64,000 bases of DNA, taken from NCBI GenBank assembly GCA_016775335.1, contig JAEUGJ010000002.1, forward strand, positions 1 to 64,000, given 5' to 3'. Shown here piece by piece: positions 8,475 to 18,742 of this stretch (positions within the stretch are counted from its first letter, which is position 1; every line of letters starts with the position of its first letter). Position numbers and translations under genes: made by a program. The notes beneath the pieces were generated by a model. It had not been told where the DNA came from and searched no databases. It worked only from the letters and a program-made list of their open reading frames with translations. Source of the DNA: Mogibacterium sp. GTDB lineage: Bacteria; Bacillota; Clostridia; Peptostreptococcales; Anaerovoracaceae.

Positions 8475-9542
8475 TTAGAAGTCCATGTACGCCTTAAATG
8501 CCGTTGGAATGGAATACGCTTCCTGCAGGGCGCTTTTCTCCGCCGCAAAAAAACCATTTTCTGCCGCCGACGCGTCCGGCCGTTCCTCCGCTTCGATCTC
8601 GAAGGCGTGCATGTGCCACTCCACATGGCTAAAAATATGCTTCGACGGCTTCAGCTTCCGGATCGCCTTCGGCTCATATCCCAGCGTCCGGCAGGCCTCC
8701 TCCGCCTGCGCCTCCGTCAGCCAGCCTTCCGCATTGGGCAGCTCGTACAGGTTCGCCAGAAGCCCCCGTTCCGGGCGCTTCCCGATCACCACCCGGTCCC
8801 CCAGCCGGATTCGAAGAACGGTGCGCTTTTCTTTTCGCCGCTTCTTCTTCTCCTCCTTCACCGGGATCTGCTGCTCCTTTCCCGCCCGGCGGGCCTCACA
8901 GCGCATCTGCCATGGACATTTTTCACAAAGCGGCGCTCCGTTAGGAAGGCAGATGGTGGCCCCCAGGTCCATCAGGGCCTGATTCATGTCCCCGGGACGG
9001 GTGCGGTCCAGGATTTCCTCGTAATAGGCCGTGGCCACCTTTCGGGCGGCGGTGGTGCGGATGCTTTCCTCGTAGCCCGTCATGCGGGCGTAGACCCGAA
9101 GCAGGTTCCCGTCCACGGAAGGGATGGGATAGGAGAAGGCGATGGAACTGATGGCCGCCGCCACGTACTCCCCGATGCCGGACAGCTTCTGCAGCTCTTT
9201 GGGGGTCCCCGGGATTTTGCCCCCGTACTCCTCCATCACCTGAATGGCCCCCTTGTGCATATTCCGAATCCGGCTGTAGTAGCCCAGCCCCTGCCACAAT
9301 TTCAAGAGCCGCTCTTCCTCCGCCTCTGCCAGGGATTTCACGTCCGGCAGTTCCCGGAGAAACCGCTGATAGTATTCGATCACCGTATCCACCCGGGTCT
9401 GCTGGAGCATGATCTCCGAAACCCACACATGGTAAGGCGTCGGATCCTCCCTCCAGGGGAGAATCCGACGCTCCTTATCGTACCAGGACAATAAAATATC
9501 CGATAGTTTTGCTTCTTGTTGATTCTGAACTGATGTATTCAA
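8475..9542 (-). CDS. mutY: A/G-specific adenine glycosylase MutY
   Basis: It removes adenine mispaired with 8-oxoguanine. The helix-hairpin-helix is LSGIGEYVAAAI with catalytic aspartate in PSVDGNLLRV, and EIMLQQTRVD is the family motif. An iron-sulfur cysteine cluster ends the catalytic domain (C-x7-C-x2-C-x5-C as read here). A NUDIX-like C-terminal 8-oxoG recognition domain follows. I favour the TTG start at 9542 because AGAAGG lies 8 nt before it. The alternative GTG at 9578 overlaps the end of the upstream ABC gene and lacks a clear site. Length (about 355 residues) is normal. Confidence 0.9.
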   Translation of the reverse strand: MNTSVQNQQEAKLSDILLSWYDKERRILPWREDPTPYHVWVSEIMLQQTRVDTVIEYYQRFLRELPDVKSLAEAEEERLLKLWQGLGYYSRIRNMHKGAIQVMEEYGGKIPGTPKELQKLSGIGEYVAAAISSIAFSYPIPSVDGNLLRVYARMTGYEESIRTTAARKVATAYYEEILDRTRPGDMNQALMDLGATICLPNGAPLCEKCPWQMRCEARRAGKEQQIPVKEEKKKRRKEKRTVLRIRLGDRVVIGKRPERGLLANLYELPNAEGWLTEAQAEEACRTLGYEPKAIRKLKPSKHIFSHVEWHMHAFEIEAEERPDASAAENGFFAAEKSALQEAYSIPTAFKAYMDF

Positions 9543-9567
9543 TCTTTTTTTCCTTCTGTTTAATTTC

Positions 9568-12500
9568 TTAATCCACACGCAGGGCGGTAACCGGATCGCT
9601 CTTGGCCGCCTTCCGGGACGGAATGATTCCGCCGATCAAGGTCAAGATGATGCTGAGAATCACCAGCACGATGCCTCCCACCACCGGCAGGGACACGTGC
9701 ATGCTCACGCTAGTCACATGACCGATGATGATATTGGTCGGAACGATCAGAATCTCCGTCACGCCGATTCCCATAAGTCCGGCCAGCGCCCCGATGATAA
9801 AGGTCTCCGCATTGAATACCTGGCCCACGTTTCTCTTGGATGCCCCGATGGCCCGGAGAATTCCGATTTCCTTCCGCCGTTCCAGCACGCTGATGTAGGT
9901 GATGACCCCGATCATGATGGAGGAGACGATGAGGGAAATGGACACGAAGGCGATGAGCACGTAGCTGATGGCATCGATGATGTTGGTCACGGAACCCATC
10001 AGTGCCCCCGCCAGATCGTTGTAGGTGATTTCCCGATCGGTTTTGCCCTCCTTCACCATCTTCCGATTGTACCCGTCCAGAATATCCTTCACCACGGCCT
10101 TGCTCTCATAGTCCTTGGCGTAGATGGCAATCTGGGTCGGATTGGATTTCTTCGCATAGCCGAAGCTCTTCATGTTTCCGTCGTAGGTGTTGGCCTGGGT
10201 ATTCATCAGGGATGTAATCAGGGACTGAATCTCGCTCTCGCTCATATTCATGCCCATGGCATCCGCAAAAGCATCCGTATCGATCTTAAAGGCCTTGGCG
10301 AAATCCAGGCTGCCCATGCTCTTCATGTAGTTGGTCATCATGCCGGACACCAGTTTTTCCGACATGGAGGCCACCGCCTTGGCGGTGTATCCCGACATGG
10401 CCGCCGCCAGATTCTTCTCCAGCGCCGAGGTATCCATGCTCTTTGCCACGGTGGAATTGATGATTTTCTGGGCTTCCGGTGTGGACAGATACTCCTGAAA
10501 GTCCTGCTGCATCTGCTGGGTGGTTGGGTAATTGTTGTCCTTGGCAAATTTTGCGTAGCCCTCCATCAGCTCGGTCATGATCCGATCCTCATCCTCGTCG
10601 GAAATCTCCACGTTCTCCAGTTTTGTTTTTAGGGAAGCCATTTTGGCGGAGAGCTTGTCCTGCACGCCCTGCGATGCCAGGAACCCGTCGATGGTCTCGT
10701 CGGTGATGCCGTCGGGGTCGGTGATGCCCTTATCCTTCAGGTATTTCGGGAAATCCTGAAGCACGTCTTTCATGGTGTCCTGCAGGTTCTCGTCCTTCAG
10801 CTGCGTTTCCACGTGAGCCTTCAGGATGCGGCTCATGTTGTCCGAGAGGATTTTTTTGGCCGCCGGGGATTTCATGTAATCCTGAAAGGCGGTGTTCATC
10901 TTGGTGTAGTCGGTGCCCTTCTTTGCGGAATATTCCAGGAAGCCATTCATCAGGCCGCCGAAAAGCTCCTGCATGCTCTCCTGGGTGAAGTTCAGCTTGG
11001 TGCTCTGCATCAGCTTCTGAATGTCCCCTTGGCTCATGCCCGGCATTTGGGTCACGGTCTTCGGGTCGATGAGGCCGCTCATGTCCATTTTCTTGGACGG
11101 CGCCTTCATGGCCTTGCCGATTTGGGACGGATCGAATTGGAAGGCTTTGGCAAAGGCGTTTTTGTCGAAGGAGAACATGGACTCGAAGTTCGGTCCGTCG
11201 CTCTCCTCGCCGAATTCCTTTCCCGTGAGGATATTGGTGTCCTGGTCCTTCTTCTGAGCCCGAACCACCTTGCTGTCCGCCGCCTTTTGAATCATGTGGT
11301 CCGTCAGGGAAGCCGGATAGTAGAGATCCCCGTTCAGCACGGTGAAATCCACATCCTTCTTCGGCTTCACCACGCCCACGATTTTCAGGTCTTCCCCCTT
11401 GCTCACCACGCTGTCCATGTGGCTGTCATCCTCGGAGCGGTCCACCCACACGCTTTGAGACGAGTCGTAGGTGTAGTAATCCGCGCTGCTAATCATCTTG
11501 AATTTGATGCCCATGCAGTCGTTGTAGTTAAAACTTTCGGTCTGATCCTCGTCCAGATGCACGTCCTTTCCCTTGGAGAAATCCTTCAGCATCTTGTCCA
11601 GGTCGTCCATGTTCTTCAGGCCCATGGCATACAGGGCGATATCGCTCACCATGCCGTCCTTGGACAGCACCAGCACGCACTCGTTATACTTCTTCGGCCA
11701 GTGCCCCGCCTTCACATCGTACTCGTCCCGATAGAGAGACGGGTCCGACGGCAGCTGGTGGAACACGTCGGTGCTCATCATGCTGCTGTATCCGATGGAG
11801 GAGCTGATGGACATGCCCATCTTCTTCCGGGTTTCGTCCGGATTCACCTTCCGGTATTCCGTATCCACCTTCCGGAAAATCTGAGGCTTCACGTCGTAGC
11901 TGTATTCAATCGCCCGGGTATGCTTCTCCAAATTGCTTTTACCGCTGTCGATGTACTTTTTCAGAGATTTCAGGTCGTTGGATTCCATGACAGAGGCCAT
12001 ATTGGTCACCGTCTGCAGCTCCCGAATCTCCCCCTTCTTCGCCTTCTTGCCGTCCGCCTCGTCGCCGCCCCGGGAGAACATGGCGGACATGTCGAAGCCG
12101 GAGCTGTCCACCGTCAGCGGGTATTCCCGGATGGTGTCCTCCTCCACGCCGCGGATGTAGTTGTTCACTCCATTGGACAGGGATAAAATCATGGCAATGC
12201 CGATGATGCCGATGGATCCCGCAAAGGCCACCAGAATGGTGCGAGCCTTCTTTGTCTTCAGGTTGTTGAAGCTCAGCTGCAGCGCGGTGGCAAAATTCAT
12301 GGCCGCTTTGCCCAGGTTCCGGTGCACCGCCTTCCCCGCTTCCTTTTCGCTCACGGAAAAAGGCCGGGAGTCCGAAATGATATTCCCATCCTTCAGCTCC
12401 ACAATCCTGTCGGCGTACTGCCGGGCCAACTCCGGGTTGTGGGTCACCATGATTACCAGGTGATCCTCCGCCACCTCTTTGAGGATATCCATAATCTGCA

Positions 12501-13032
12501 CGCTGGTCACGCTGTCCAGCGCCCCCGTAGGTTCGTCCGCCAAAAGAATGTCCGGGTCGTTCACCAGCGCCCGGGCGATGGCCACCCGCTGCATCTGTCC
12601 CCCGGAAAGCTGACTGGGCTTCTTGTGAATCTGGTCCCCCAGCCCCACTTTGGCCAGGGCCTCCGCCGCCTTCTTCCGCCGCTCTTCCTTCCCGATTCCG
12701 GAAATGGTCAGGGCCAGTTCCACGTTGGACAGGATGGTCTGATGGGGAATCAGGTTGTAGCTCTGGAACACGAATCCGATGGTGTGGTTCCGGTAGGAGT
12801 CCCAATCCCGGTCCGTGTACTTCTTCGTAGACGTCCCGTTGATGATCAGATCCCCGCTGTCGTAGCGATCCAATCCCCCCAGCACGTTCAGCAGCGTGGT
12901 TTTGCCGGAGCCCGACGGCCCCAGAATCGCCACGAACTCGCTGTCCCTGAAATTCAAGCTCACGCCGTCCAGCGCCTTCTGAACCAGCCCCCCGGTGCGG
13001 TATTCCTTTCGAATGTTCTTAATCTGCAGCAT
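9568..13032 (-). CDS. MacB/LolD-like ABC transporter, ATPase-permease fusion
   Basis: 1154 residues. The N-terminal ATPase (about 1-225) has Walker A GPSGSGKT, signature [10 protein letters not shown], Walker [13 protein letters not shown] and switch histidine VTHN. A linker and a first transmembrane helix (about 260-285, [18 protein letters not shown]) follow. The large region of roughly 700 residues after that is extracytoplasmic, lysine-rich and helical. The last 180 residues hold three transmembrane helices of the FtsX/MacB permease type. Such mechanotransmission ABC proteins export peptides or act on lipids and the cell wall rather than pump across a channel. The substrate cannot be told from the sequence. 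Alone in its transcript apart from mutY. Confidence 0.88.
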   Translation of the reverse strand: MLQIKNIRKEYRTGGLVQKALDGVSLNFRDSEFVAILGPSGSGKTTLLNVLGGLDRYDSGDLIINGTSTKKYTDRDWDSYRNHTIGFVFQSYNLIPHQTILSNVELALTISGIGKEERRKKAAEALAKVGLGDQIHKKPSQLSGGQMQRVAIARALVNDPDILLADEPTGALDSVTSVQIMDILKEVAEDHLVIMVTHNPELARQYADRIVELKDGNIISDSRPFSVSEKEAGKAVHRNLGKAAMNFATALQLSFNNLKTKKARTILVAFAGSIGIIGIAMILSLSNGVNNYIRGVEEDTIREYPLTVDSSGFDMSAMFSRGGDEADGKKAKKGEIRELQTVTNMASVMESNDLKSLKKYIDSGKSNLEKHTRAIEYSYDVKPQIFRKVDTEYRKVNPDETRKKMGMSISSSIGYSSMMSTDVFHQLPSDPSLYRDEYDVKAGHWPKKYNECVLVLSKDGMVSDIALYAMGLKNMDDLDKMLKDFSKGKDVHLDEDQTESFNYNDCMGIKFKMISSADYYTYDSSQSVWVDRSEDDSHMDSVVSKGEDLKIVGVVKPKKDVDFTVLNGDLYYPASLTDHMIQKAADSKVVRAQKKDQDTNILTGKEFGEESDGPNFESMFSFDKNAFAKAFQFDPSQIGKAMKAPSKKMDMSGLIDPKTVTQMPGMSQGDIQKLMQSTKLNFTQESMQELFGGLMNGFLEYSAKKGTDYTKMNTAFQDYMKSPAAKKILSDNMSRILKAHVETQLKDENLQDTMKDVLQDFPKYLKDKGITDPDGITDETIDGFLASQGVQDKLSAKMASLKTKLENVEISDEDEDRIMTELMEGYAKFAKDNNYPTTQQMQQDFQEYLSTPEAQKIINSTVAKSMDTSALEKNLAAAMSGYTAKAVASMSEKLVSGMMTNYMKSMGSLDFAKAFKIDTDAFADAMGMNMSESEIQSLITSLMNTQANTYDGNMKSFGYAKKSNPTQIAIYAKDYESKAVVKDILDGYNRKMVKEGKTDREITYNDLAGALMGSVTNIIDAISYVLIAFVSISLIVSSIMIGVITYISVLERRKEIGILRAIGASKRNVGQVFNAETFIIGALAGLMGIGVTEILIVPTNIIIGHVTSVSMHVSLPVVGGIVLVILSIILTLIGGIIPSRKAAKSDPVTALRVD

Positions 13033-13100
13033 CTCTCGCCTTTCTCTACCCTTTTAATTTCTCCCTAAAAACATGTTCGTTGGTCCAAAGTTTTCCGGCT

Positions 13101-14447
13101 CTAGTCTTCCGGAATCTCAATTCTCGCATTCTTCCTCTTGCCCAACATAAAGAGGACTGCGGCATATACCAGGCAAAGGCTCTCGGAAATCGGTGTGGTC
13201 CACCAGATTCCTTCGCCGCCGAAAATTCTCGTCATCAATACCAGCACTGCCAACATCACCACGATGGCTCTGCCGATGGTGATGGAAACCGCTTTCCCCG
13301 CATGCTCGATGGATGCAAAATATCCGGCCAGCACCACGGTGAATCCCGCCGGCACAAAGGAGATGCAGAAAATCCGCAGGGCGTGCACCGTGTAATTTCG
13401 CAAGTGGGTCAGATCCGCCGGAATGAACAGCTTCGCCAGCAGGCCGCCGCCGAACACGGACAGCATCACGGTAACCGCCGCAAAACCCGCCGCCGTAATC
13501 AGGCCGTACCGGAGCAGCTTGGCCGTGGCGGATTTTTCTTTTTTCCCGTGATAGAAGCTGATCAGCGGCTGGCTGCCCTGAGCGATGCCCGTCATGGAAT
13601 AGATGTACAATGCGTTTACGTAATTGATGATGGTGTAGCTGACCAAAGCCTCGTCTCCCAGATAGGCGGCGATGGCGTGGTTGAAAAAGTACACCGTCAG
13701 CCCGGCGGACAGCTCCGTAATTCCGGAGGACAGTCCGTTCTTCATGGCCCGCACAATGGTGCCCCCGCTGAAGTGAAAGCGGGTGAAGTGCAACACGGCT
13801 TCCTTGGACAGGAAGTGCCGCAGGTACAGGGCCGTAACTCCCACCTGGGACAGGGCCGTGGCGATGGCCGCACCGAAGACGCCCAGCGGAAATACGATGA
13901 CCAGCAGATAGTCCATGATGCAGTTCAGGATGACCCCCACCATGACGATTTTGGTGGCTTTCTTCGGATGCCCGTCCGCTTTCAGCAAAATCTCAAAGGA
14001 ATAGGACACGATAAATACCACCGCAAAGGGAGCGATGGTTCCGATGTATTTCGTGACATAAGGCAGGGTGGCTTTGGTGGCCCCCAGGAACAGGGCCAGA
14101 TCCTCCAGCTTCCAGAGCAGGAGCCCGGAAATCAGGAGGGACAGCACGATCAGGAACGCAAAGTTCTGGCTGAAAATCTCGTTGGCTTTTTCCTTCCGGC
14201 CTTCTCCCAAGGAGATGGAAACCACCGTGGAGGTGCCCACTGCGAACATCAGGGACAGGGCAAACAGCGCCGTCACAAACGGCGATGCGATGTTGATGGC
14301 GGTCATGGCCGTTACGGAAACGCCCTTCGCCACGAACAGCCCGTCCACTGCGGTGTACAGTGTGTACACCCACTGGGCCAGTATGGATGGAATGATGTAT
14401 CGGATGTATTCTGAGCGAAGGGACCTAGGCTCTCCTCTCAACTGCAT
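13101..14447 (-). CDS. MATE-family multidrug/cation exporter
   Basis: 448 residues with about twelve predicted transmembrane helices in two halves, starting PSILAQWVYTLYTAVDGLFVAKG, the MATE N-terminal signature. ATG 14447 has GAGGT eight bases upstream. It should use a Na+ or H+ gradient to expel cationic drugs or metabolites. It is not closely similar to the second MATE protein at 56504-57889. The gap to the downstream ABC gene is 68 nt, so read-through is possible. Confidence 0.88.
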   Translation of the reverse strand: MQLRGEPRSLRSEYIRYIIPSILAQWVYTLYTAVDGLFVAKGVSVTAMTAINIASPFVTALFALSLMFAVGTSTVVSISLGEGRKEKANEIFSQNFAFLIVLSLLISGLLLWKLEDLALFLGATKATLPYVTKYIGTIAPFAVVFIVSYSFEILLKADGHPKKATKIVMVGVILNCIMDYLLVIVFPLGVFGAAIATALSQVGVTALYLRHFLSKEAVLHFTRFHFSGGTIVRAMKNGLSSGITELSAGLTVYFFNHAIAAYLGDEALVSYTIINYVNALYIYSMTGIAQGSQPLISFYHGKKEKSATAKLLRYGLITAAGFAAVTVMLSVFGGGLLAKLFIPADLTHLRNYTVHALRIFCISFVPAGFTVVLAGYFASIEHAGKAVSITIGRAIVVMLAVLVLMTRIFGGEGIWWTTPISESLCLVYAAVLFMLGKRKNARIEIPED

Positions 14448-14507
14448 AATGTGTACCTCGTTTCTTTGGTTGTGCGGTGCCGCTTCCTACTTCTTCCCCT
14501 ATTCGAA

Positions 14508-14541
14508 GGAAATCCCCGGCCGTCTCCGGCTGGGGATTTCC
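14508..14541 (-). terminator. Hairpin downstream of the YerB-like gene
   Basis: GGAAATCCCCGGCCG (14508-14522) pairs with CGGCTGGGGATTTCC (14527-14541) around a four-base loop. The T-tract is weak on both sides. It sits 48 nt past the stop of the minus-strand YerB-like gene and before the MATE start, so it probably separates the two transcripts. Confidence 0.6.
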
Positions 14542-14588
14542 GACTGTTCTCTTCCATGCATTCCCGGAGGGCCGCTTCGAAGTGTTTC

Positions 14589-15725
14589 CTATTTCTCCTT
14601 CTCTTCCGACTTCTTTTCCTTCAGCGGGTCGATCTTTACCTTGCCGCCGTTGTTGGAGGAAGCCCAGCCGATCCAGGTTTTGCCCGGGTTCAGGGAAACC
14701 ATCTTCTTCTCCGGCTCGGAATCCTCATCGTCCTTGTCGGAATCTTTTTTCTCCACCAGGGTGAACAGCTCCAGCTGGTTATCCTCGTTCACGTCCCATT
14801 GGATGTCCTTTACGGTGCCGTTGCTGATCAGCTTCGCCTTGCCGCCGGCCAGCTTGTAGTCGCAATAGGTCACGCCATGGCCCGTGCCGTGGTAGTTGGA
14901 TTTCGTGATGTACTGGGTCTTGTCAAAGAGAATCAGCAGGTTCTCCCGGCTCAGGTTGTTCTCAAAATCCTTCGTCTCATACTGTCCGGACTCCTGGTTG
15001 TAGGTCCATACCGCATCCTCAAAACTCCGGTTGGACCAGGTGAGGGTCACCTTTCCGCAGGTGTTCTTGCTCAGGTCCCGAACACCCTTGCCGAACTGCA
15101 GCTGCGTTACCTTCTTCTTGGTCTTGGTGCGGAACTTCTTGTCCTTGATGGCATCCGCCACCTTGTCGCCGTGAAGCACGCCGGTGTGCTCCGAGGACAC
15201 GTCCCGGCTGTTGTCCCGGCTGTACAGATCCACCTTTCCGTCGTAGGTCATCTGGTTGATGTGGTCCACCTTGTCCTCCTTGAACACGGTGTTGGCGCCC
15301 TTATACTCCGAGGAAGAAGAGCTCTGTCCCCAGTGAATGAAAACCGCGTCGAACAGTTCCGAGAACTTGATGTACGGCGGACGGGCACTTCTCATCGGGC
15401 CGATTTTCTTCGGCAGCTTGTTGTAGTCCGCATAGAACCAGAGGGTACGGGTAATTCCGCCCTCCACTTCGCCCTGTAAAATAATATCCGGGGAGTACTT
15501 CTTGTCCGTCATTCCCCACTGCGGGCGAGCATCCGGAGCGTTTTCCACCACCAGTGCCACCGGGCGAATGCCCTGGGCCGCGGAATCGAACTTCTCGGAT
15601 CCGGTCAGCGGGTTCCGAACCGGTTCCGGCTTCGCCTCTTCCTTCTTGGAGCAGCCGGTCATCGCGGTCGCTGCAAGAATCACCATCATCAAGCATGAAA
15701 TCAGGATTTTGGATCGTTTCTTCAT
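14589..15725 (-). CDS. YerB-like lipoprotein (DUF3048)
   Basis: Start ATG 15725, with GAAAGGA inside the preceding codons. The signal peptide ends in lipobox MTGC, so the mature protein is a lipoprotein of the outer membrane face. The body contains the DUF3048 hallmarks RPVALVVENAPDARPQWG, the EGGITRTLWFY strand and the IGPMRSARP segment, followed by a C-terminal DUF3048_C part. YerB family members are conserved in Firmicutes without an agreed activity. The C-terminal tail is charged (about 40 residues of K, E and D). It follows the KdpE-like gene by 73 nt on the same strand and may be co-transcribed. Confidence 0.88.
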   Translation of the reverse strand: MKKRSKILISCLMMVILAATAMTGCSKKEEAKPEPVRNPLTGSEKFDSAAQGIRPVALVVENAPDARPQWGMTDKKYSPDIILQGEVEGGITRTLWFYADYNKLPKKIGPMRSARPPYIKFSELFDAVFIHWGQSSSSSEYKGANTVFKEDKVDHINQMTYDGKVDLYSRDNSRDVSSEHTGVLHGDKVADAIKDKKFRTKTKKKVTQLQFGKGVRDLSKNTCGKVTLTWSNRSFEDAVWTYNQESGQYETKDFENNLSRENLLILFDKTQYITKSNYHGTGHGVTYCDYKLAGGKAKLISNGTVKDIQWDVNEDNQLELFTLVEKKDSDKDDEDSEPEKKMVSLNPGKTWIGWASSNNGGKVKIDPLKEKKSEEKEK

Positions 15726-15798
15726 TTCTCTGCTTTCCTTTCTCATCCATAAAATTATGTTTTTATAATACACCATTTCCGGCAGTATCGGCAAGGTG

Positions 15799-16497
15799 CT
15801 ATTCATCCTTCAGGCGATAGCCCACACCGATTTCCGTCACGATGTACTCCGGTTTGCCCGGCACCTTCTCGATTTTCCGGCGAAGCCCCGCCATCAGTGC
15901 CCGCAGGGACTGGGTGTTATCCCCGTAGCTCACGCCGTACAGCTCGTCCAGCAGCGTCCGGGTGGTGATCACCTTTCCGATGTTGTGGAACAGCAGCTCC
16001 AGCAGCTGATATTCCAGCGGGGTGACGTGCAGGAGGTTCCCGTCCAGGGTCACTTCCTTCTTATCGAAATTGATCTTCAGTCCCCGCACCGAAACCTCTG
16101 CCCCCGTCCGGCTCCGCTCTTCCCGAATCAAGTGGCGCCGCAGCACCCGAATCCGCGCCATCAGCTCCGACTCGGAGAAGGGCTTAGTGATGTAATCCTC
16201 CGCGCCCCGGTCCAGGGCCTCGATTTTGTCCTCTTCCTTATCCCGCGCCGACACCACGATAATCGGAATATCCGAAAACTTCCGGACCCGCCGAATCAGG
16301 TCCAGCCCGTCTCCGTCCGGAAGCCCCAGGTCCAGCACCATGATATCCGGTTTTTTGGACCGCATCTTCCGTACCGCTTCTTCCACGCCGCCGGCCGTCA
16401 GCACGCCGAATCCCGCCGTCATCAGCGAGTAGGCGATAAAATCCTGAATCTGCCGGTCGTCTTCCACAATCATAATAAGTTCTTTTGTCTGTTTCAC
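15799..16497 (-). CDS. KdpE-like response regulator
   Basis: 232 residues: receiver domain with VEDD pocket, aspartate in VLDLGLPDGDG, VSAR and the lysine in TKPF; then a winged-helix output domain (TPLEYQLLELL through GVGYRL). The DNLHVTPLEYQLL-type spacing and GLRRKIE match KdpE. It overlaps the kinase gene by four bases (ATGA). KdpE normally activates the potassium pump operon kdpFABC, but none is in this window, so its target here is unknown. Confidence 0.85.
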   Translation of the reverse strand: MKQTKELIMIVEDDRQIQDFIAYSLMTAGFGVLTAGGVEEAVRKMRSKKPDIMVLDLGLPDGDGLDLIRRVRKFSDIPIIVVSARDKEEDKIEALDRGAEDYITKPFSESELMARIRVLRRHLIREERSRTGAEVSVRGLKINFDKKEVTLDGNLLHVTPLEYQLLELLFHNIGKVITTRTLLDELYGVSYGDNTQSLRALMAGLRRKIEKVPGKPEYIVTEIGVGYRLKDE

Positions 16498-18029
16498 TGT
16501 TCTCCCTCCATGGGCAACGTAAAAATAATTTCCGCCCCGGGCATATCTTTCCGGTTTCTCGCCAGAATCCGGCCGCCGTGGGCTTTCACGATGGAATGGC
16601 AGATGGAAAGGCCCAAGCCGAACCCTCGATACACCACCTGATCGCTTCGATTGGACTGATAAAACGGTTCAAAGAGCCGATCCAAGTGCTCCGGATTGAT
16701 ACCCATTCCCCGGTCTCGCACGGTGAACACCGCATCCTTCCCCTTCCGTTCCAGGATGACCGCCACCCCATCCTTCTTCTTGGTATGGTGAATGGCATTT
16801 TCCAGCAGGTTGGTAATGGCCTGCTGAATCAGGGAGGCATCCATAGGAACCATGAGGATTTCCTCCGGTACGGATACCTGGATGTCGTATTCCGGGTGGT
16901 GCACCTCCGTCAGCTGCACCGCCGCACCGATGACTTCCTCTGCCACTTCCACTTCCTTCTTGATCTCCACGCCGCTTTCCAGGCGGGTGATGCCCAGCAC
17001 GTTTTCCACCATGCCCGACAGGTTCTGGGCATCGTCGTAAATGTTCTTCGCCATGCGGTACCGGTAATCTTCCGGCTTGGATGCTTTCATCAGCATCTCC
17101 GCGTTTCCGGAAATACTGGTGAGGGGGGTTCGGATATCGTGGGAAATGGAGCGAAGCAGGGTGGAACGGAACCGCTCCTGGGTGGCCTCTTCCCGGGCCT
17201 GAAGTCGCAGCTCCGCCGTGCGGAACCGGTCCAGCGCCATCCCGATATTATCGATGATGGAGCGCATAAGGTGGAGCTGTGTCCGGTCCAGGTTTTCCTG
17301 TTCCGCCAACCGAATTCGAATCGCACCCATCAGACCGGCGTGACCGCGCAGGGGCCATTCGTAATATTGTTTTCCCCGTACGAAAATTGTTTTACCGTTC
17401 TGAATCCGCTGCCGCACGTTTTCATCCTCTTCCATTGGATACCAGGTGAGGGCCGTTCGGTGCCCCACCGTCTGGAAGACGTATCTGCTGCCGGGCTTGC
17501 CGCTTGGATCGTACGCCACGTAGCCGGCGGCGCAGCCCACGCCTTCGTTGATGGCGGACAGGGCGATTCCAATGATGGCCTCCGCGCTTTTGGCGCCGGC
17601 CAGGTCGTTGTTCAATTGCAGCAGCTGTTCCGTTAAGGCCTCCTTTTCCCGGGCAATCAGGGCTTCCTGGCGAACCTGAGAAATGAGTCCGCTGGTGACC
17701 AGCGCCACCGCAATCATGACACCCATGGTGAGGAGGTATCGGGGCGGGGTGGTCATGTCATAAGAAAATTTTGGCGATGCAAAGAAATAATAGTACACCA
17801 TGGTGGACCCGATGGAGGCGATGACCCCAAGACTGAATCGTCCGGTGCGCCACACCACCAGGAATACGCAGAGCAGGTACAGCATGATGGTGGCTTCGGA
17901 GGAAATCAATTTCAGGGAAACCGCGTACGCCACCAGGGAGGTGGCGCCGAAGATTCCGCACATTATGGCGATGTGATTGAAGAGGGAATTGTCTTCCTTT
18001 TCTTCCGGAGATTTCCAATACTTTTCCAT
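16494..18029 (-). CDS. KdpD-like sensor kinase lacking the KdpD N-terminal domain
   Basis: 511 residues. It starts directly with a DUF4118-type four-helix membrane domain (about 18-120), then a GAF-like region (about 150-270), HisKA with SHDIRTPLTSISG and HATPase_c (NLLENAIHHT, DRGMGI, RLFEPFYQS, GFGLGLSI). Full KdpD is about 900 residues and begins with a KdpD/USP nucleotide-binding part, which is entirely missing here. The ATG at 18029 has GAGGAAA before it, so the short form is genuine, not a wrong start. It is an orphan pair with the regulator. Sensing of potassium or of c-di-AMP through the lost domain cannot be assumed. Confidence 0.85.
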   Translation of the reverse strand: MEKYWKSPEEKEDNSLFNHIAIMCGIFGATSLVAYAVSLKLISSEATIMLYLLCVFLVVWRTGRFSLGVIASIGSTMVYYYFFASPKFSYDMTTPPRYLLTMGVMIAVALVTSGLISQVRQEALIAREKEALTEQLLQLNNDLAGAKSAEAIIGIALSAINEGVGCAAGYVAYDPSGKPGSRYVFQTVGHRTALTWYPMEEDENVRQRIQNGKTIFVRGKQYYEWPLRGHAGLMGAIRIRLAEQENLDRTQLHLMRSIIDNIGMALDRFRTAELRLQAREEATQERFRSTLLRSISHDIRTPLTSISGNAEMLMKASKPEDYRYRMAKNIYDDAQNLSGMVENVLGITRLESGVEIKKEVEVAEEVIGAAVQLTEVHHPEYDIQVSVPEEILMVPMDASLIQQAITNLLENAIHHTKKKDGVAVILERKGKDAVFTVRDRGMGINPEHLDRLFEPFYQSNRSDQVVYRGFGLGLSICHSIVKAHGGRILARNRKDMPGAEIIFTLPMEGEQ

Positions 18030-18063
18030 TGTTTCCTCACTCAGATTGTGTATAATACAGCTA
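18029..18063 (+). promoter_or_regulatory. Promoter of cvpA, apparently leaderless
   Basis: TTGTTT (18029-18034), 16-bp spacer, then TATAAT (18051-18056). Transcription should begin six to eight bases after the -10 box, at about 18062-18064, while the ATG is at 18063. There is no ribosome binding site before the ATG. The -35 hexamer overlaps the start codon of the divergent KdpD-like gene. Confidence 0.6.
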
Positions 18064-18695
18064 TGATATTAGATATAATTGTGATTCTTATTTTTATAAT
18101 TTTTGCCGTTCGGGGAAAATCCCGGGGATTGGGGGAGTCCCTGATTCGCCTGGCCGCCATGGTGGCCGGCATCGCTTTGGCGACGGCCTTTACCCGGCCC
18201 CTCAGCGCCCTGATTCGGAAAACATCCCTGCAGGCCTCCATGCAGCAGGGACTGGAAAAAATTTTCCAAGGCTCCACCGTGAACCTGCTGGACTTTATCC
18301 CAAAGGCCCTGGAAGACACCCTTCAGAACTTCGGTGTTTCGGACCTTCCTTTTGAGGTGAGTCATTTTACGACCACCGCGGTTCTCGTGCTGTCCTTCCT
18401 GCTGATCACCACCGGGGTCAGCTTGGTTTCCCTGTTCCTCCGCCGGCGGCTGCACGTCGCCCGGAAGAAAGGTACCGTCATCGGCAGCACCGACTCCCTC
18501 GCCGGTTTTGCGGTGGGCGTGCTGAAGGGTACCCTGTTCGTCTTTCTGTTCCTGGCATTTATGTTTCCTCTGGCGGGAATCTTCCTCCCGGACCGGATTC
18601 AGGCCATCAACGAGCAGCTGAACAGTTCCTACATCGCCGGTCCCCTTTACGACATCAATCCGCTGCTTTTACTGCTGAAAAAATTCTCGCTGTAA
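18063..18695 (+). CDS. CvpA-family membrane protein
   Basis: 210 residues with about five transmembrane helices: MILDIIVILIFIIFAVRGKSRG start, typical of CvpA (colicin V production) proteins, with the small GLGESLIRL segment after the first helix. The function in Firmicutes is unclear and may concern envelope homeostasis. The start is the ATG at 18063: upstream in-frame codons run back through the promoter and into the divergent gene, so a longer protein is unlikely. No Shine-Dalgarno sequence precedes it. A strong terminator follows at 18707-18735. Confidence 0.82.
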   Translation: MILDIIVILIFIIFAVRGKSRGLGESLIRLAAMVAGIALATAFTRPLSALIRKTSLQASMQQGLEKIFQGSTVNLLDFIPKALEDTLQNFGVSDLPFEVSHFTTTAVLVLSFLLITTGVSLVSLFLRRRLHVARKKGTVIGSTDSLAGFAVGVLKGTLFVFLFLAFMFPLAGIFLPDRIQAINEQLNSSYIAGPLYDINPLLLLLKKFSL

Positions 18696-18706
18696 GCGTA
18701 TGCACG

Positions 18707-18735
18707 GCGGCGCCCCTTCGGGCGCCGCTTTTTTT
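18707..18735 (+). terminator. Intrinsic terminator of cvpA
   Basis: A 9-bp GC stem (GCGGCGCCC, 18707-18715, with GGGCGCCGC, 18720-18728), loop CTTC, then seven T. It ends the plus-strand cvpA transcript and lies at the 3' end of the convergent endonuclease/exonuclease/phosphatase gene. Confidence 0.88.
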
Positions 18736-18742
18736 CGTTCCG

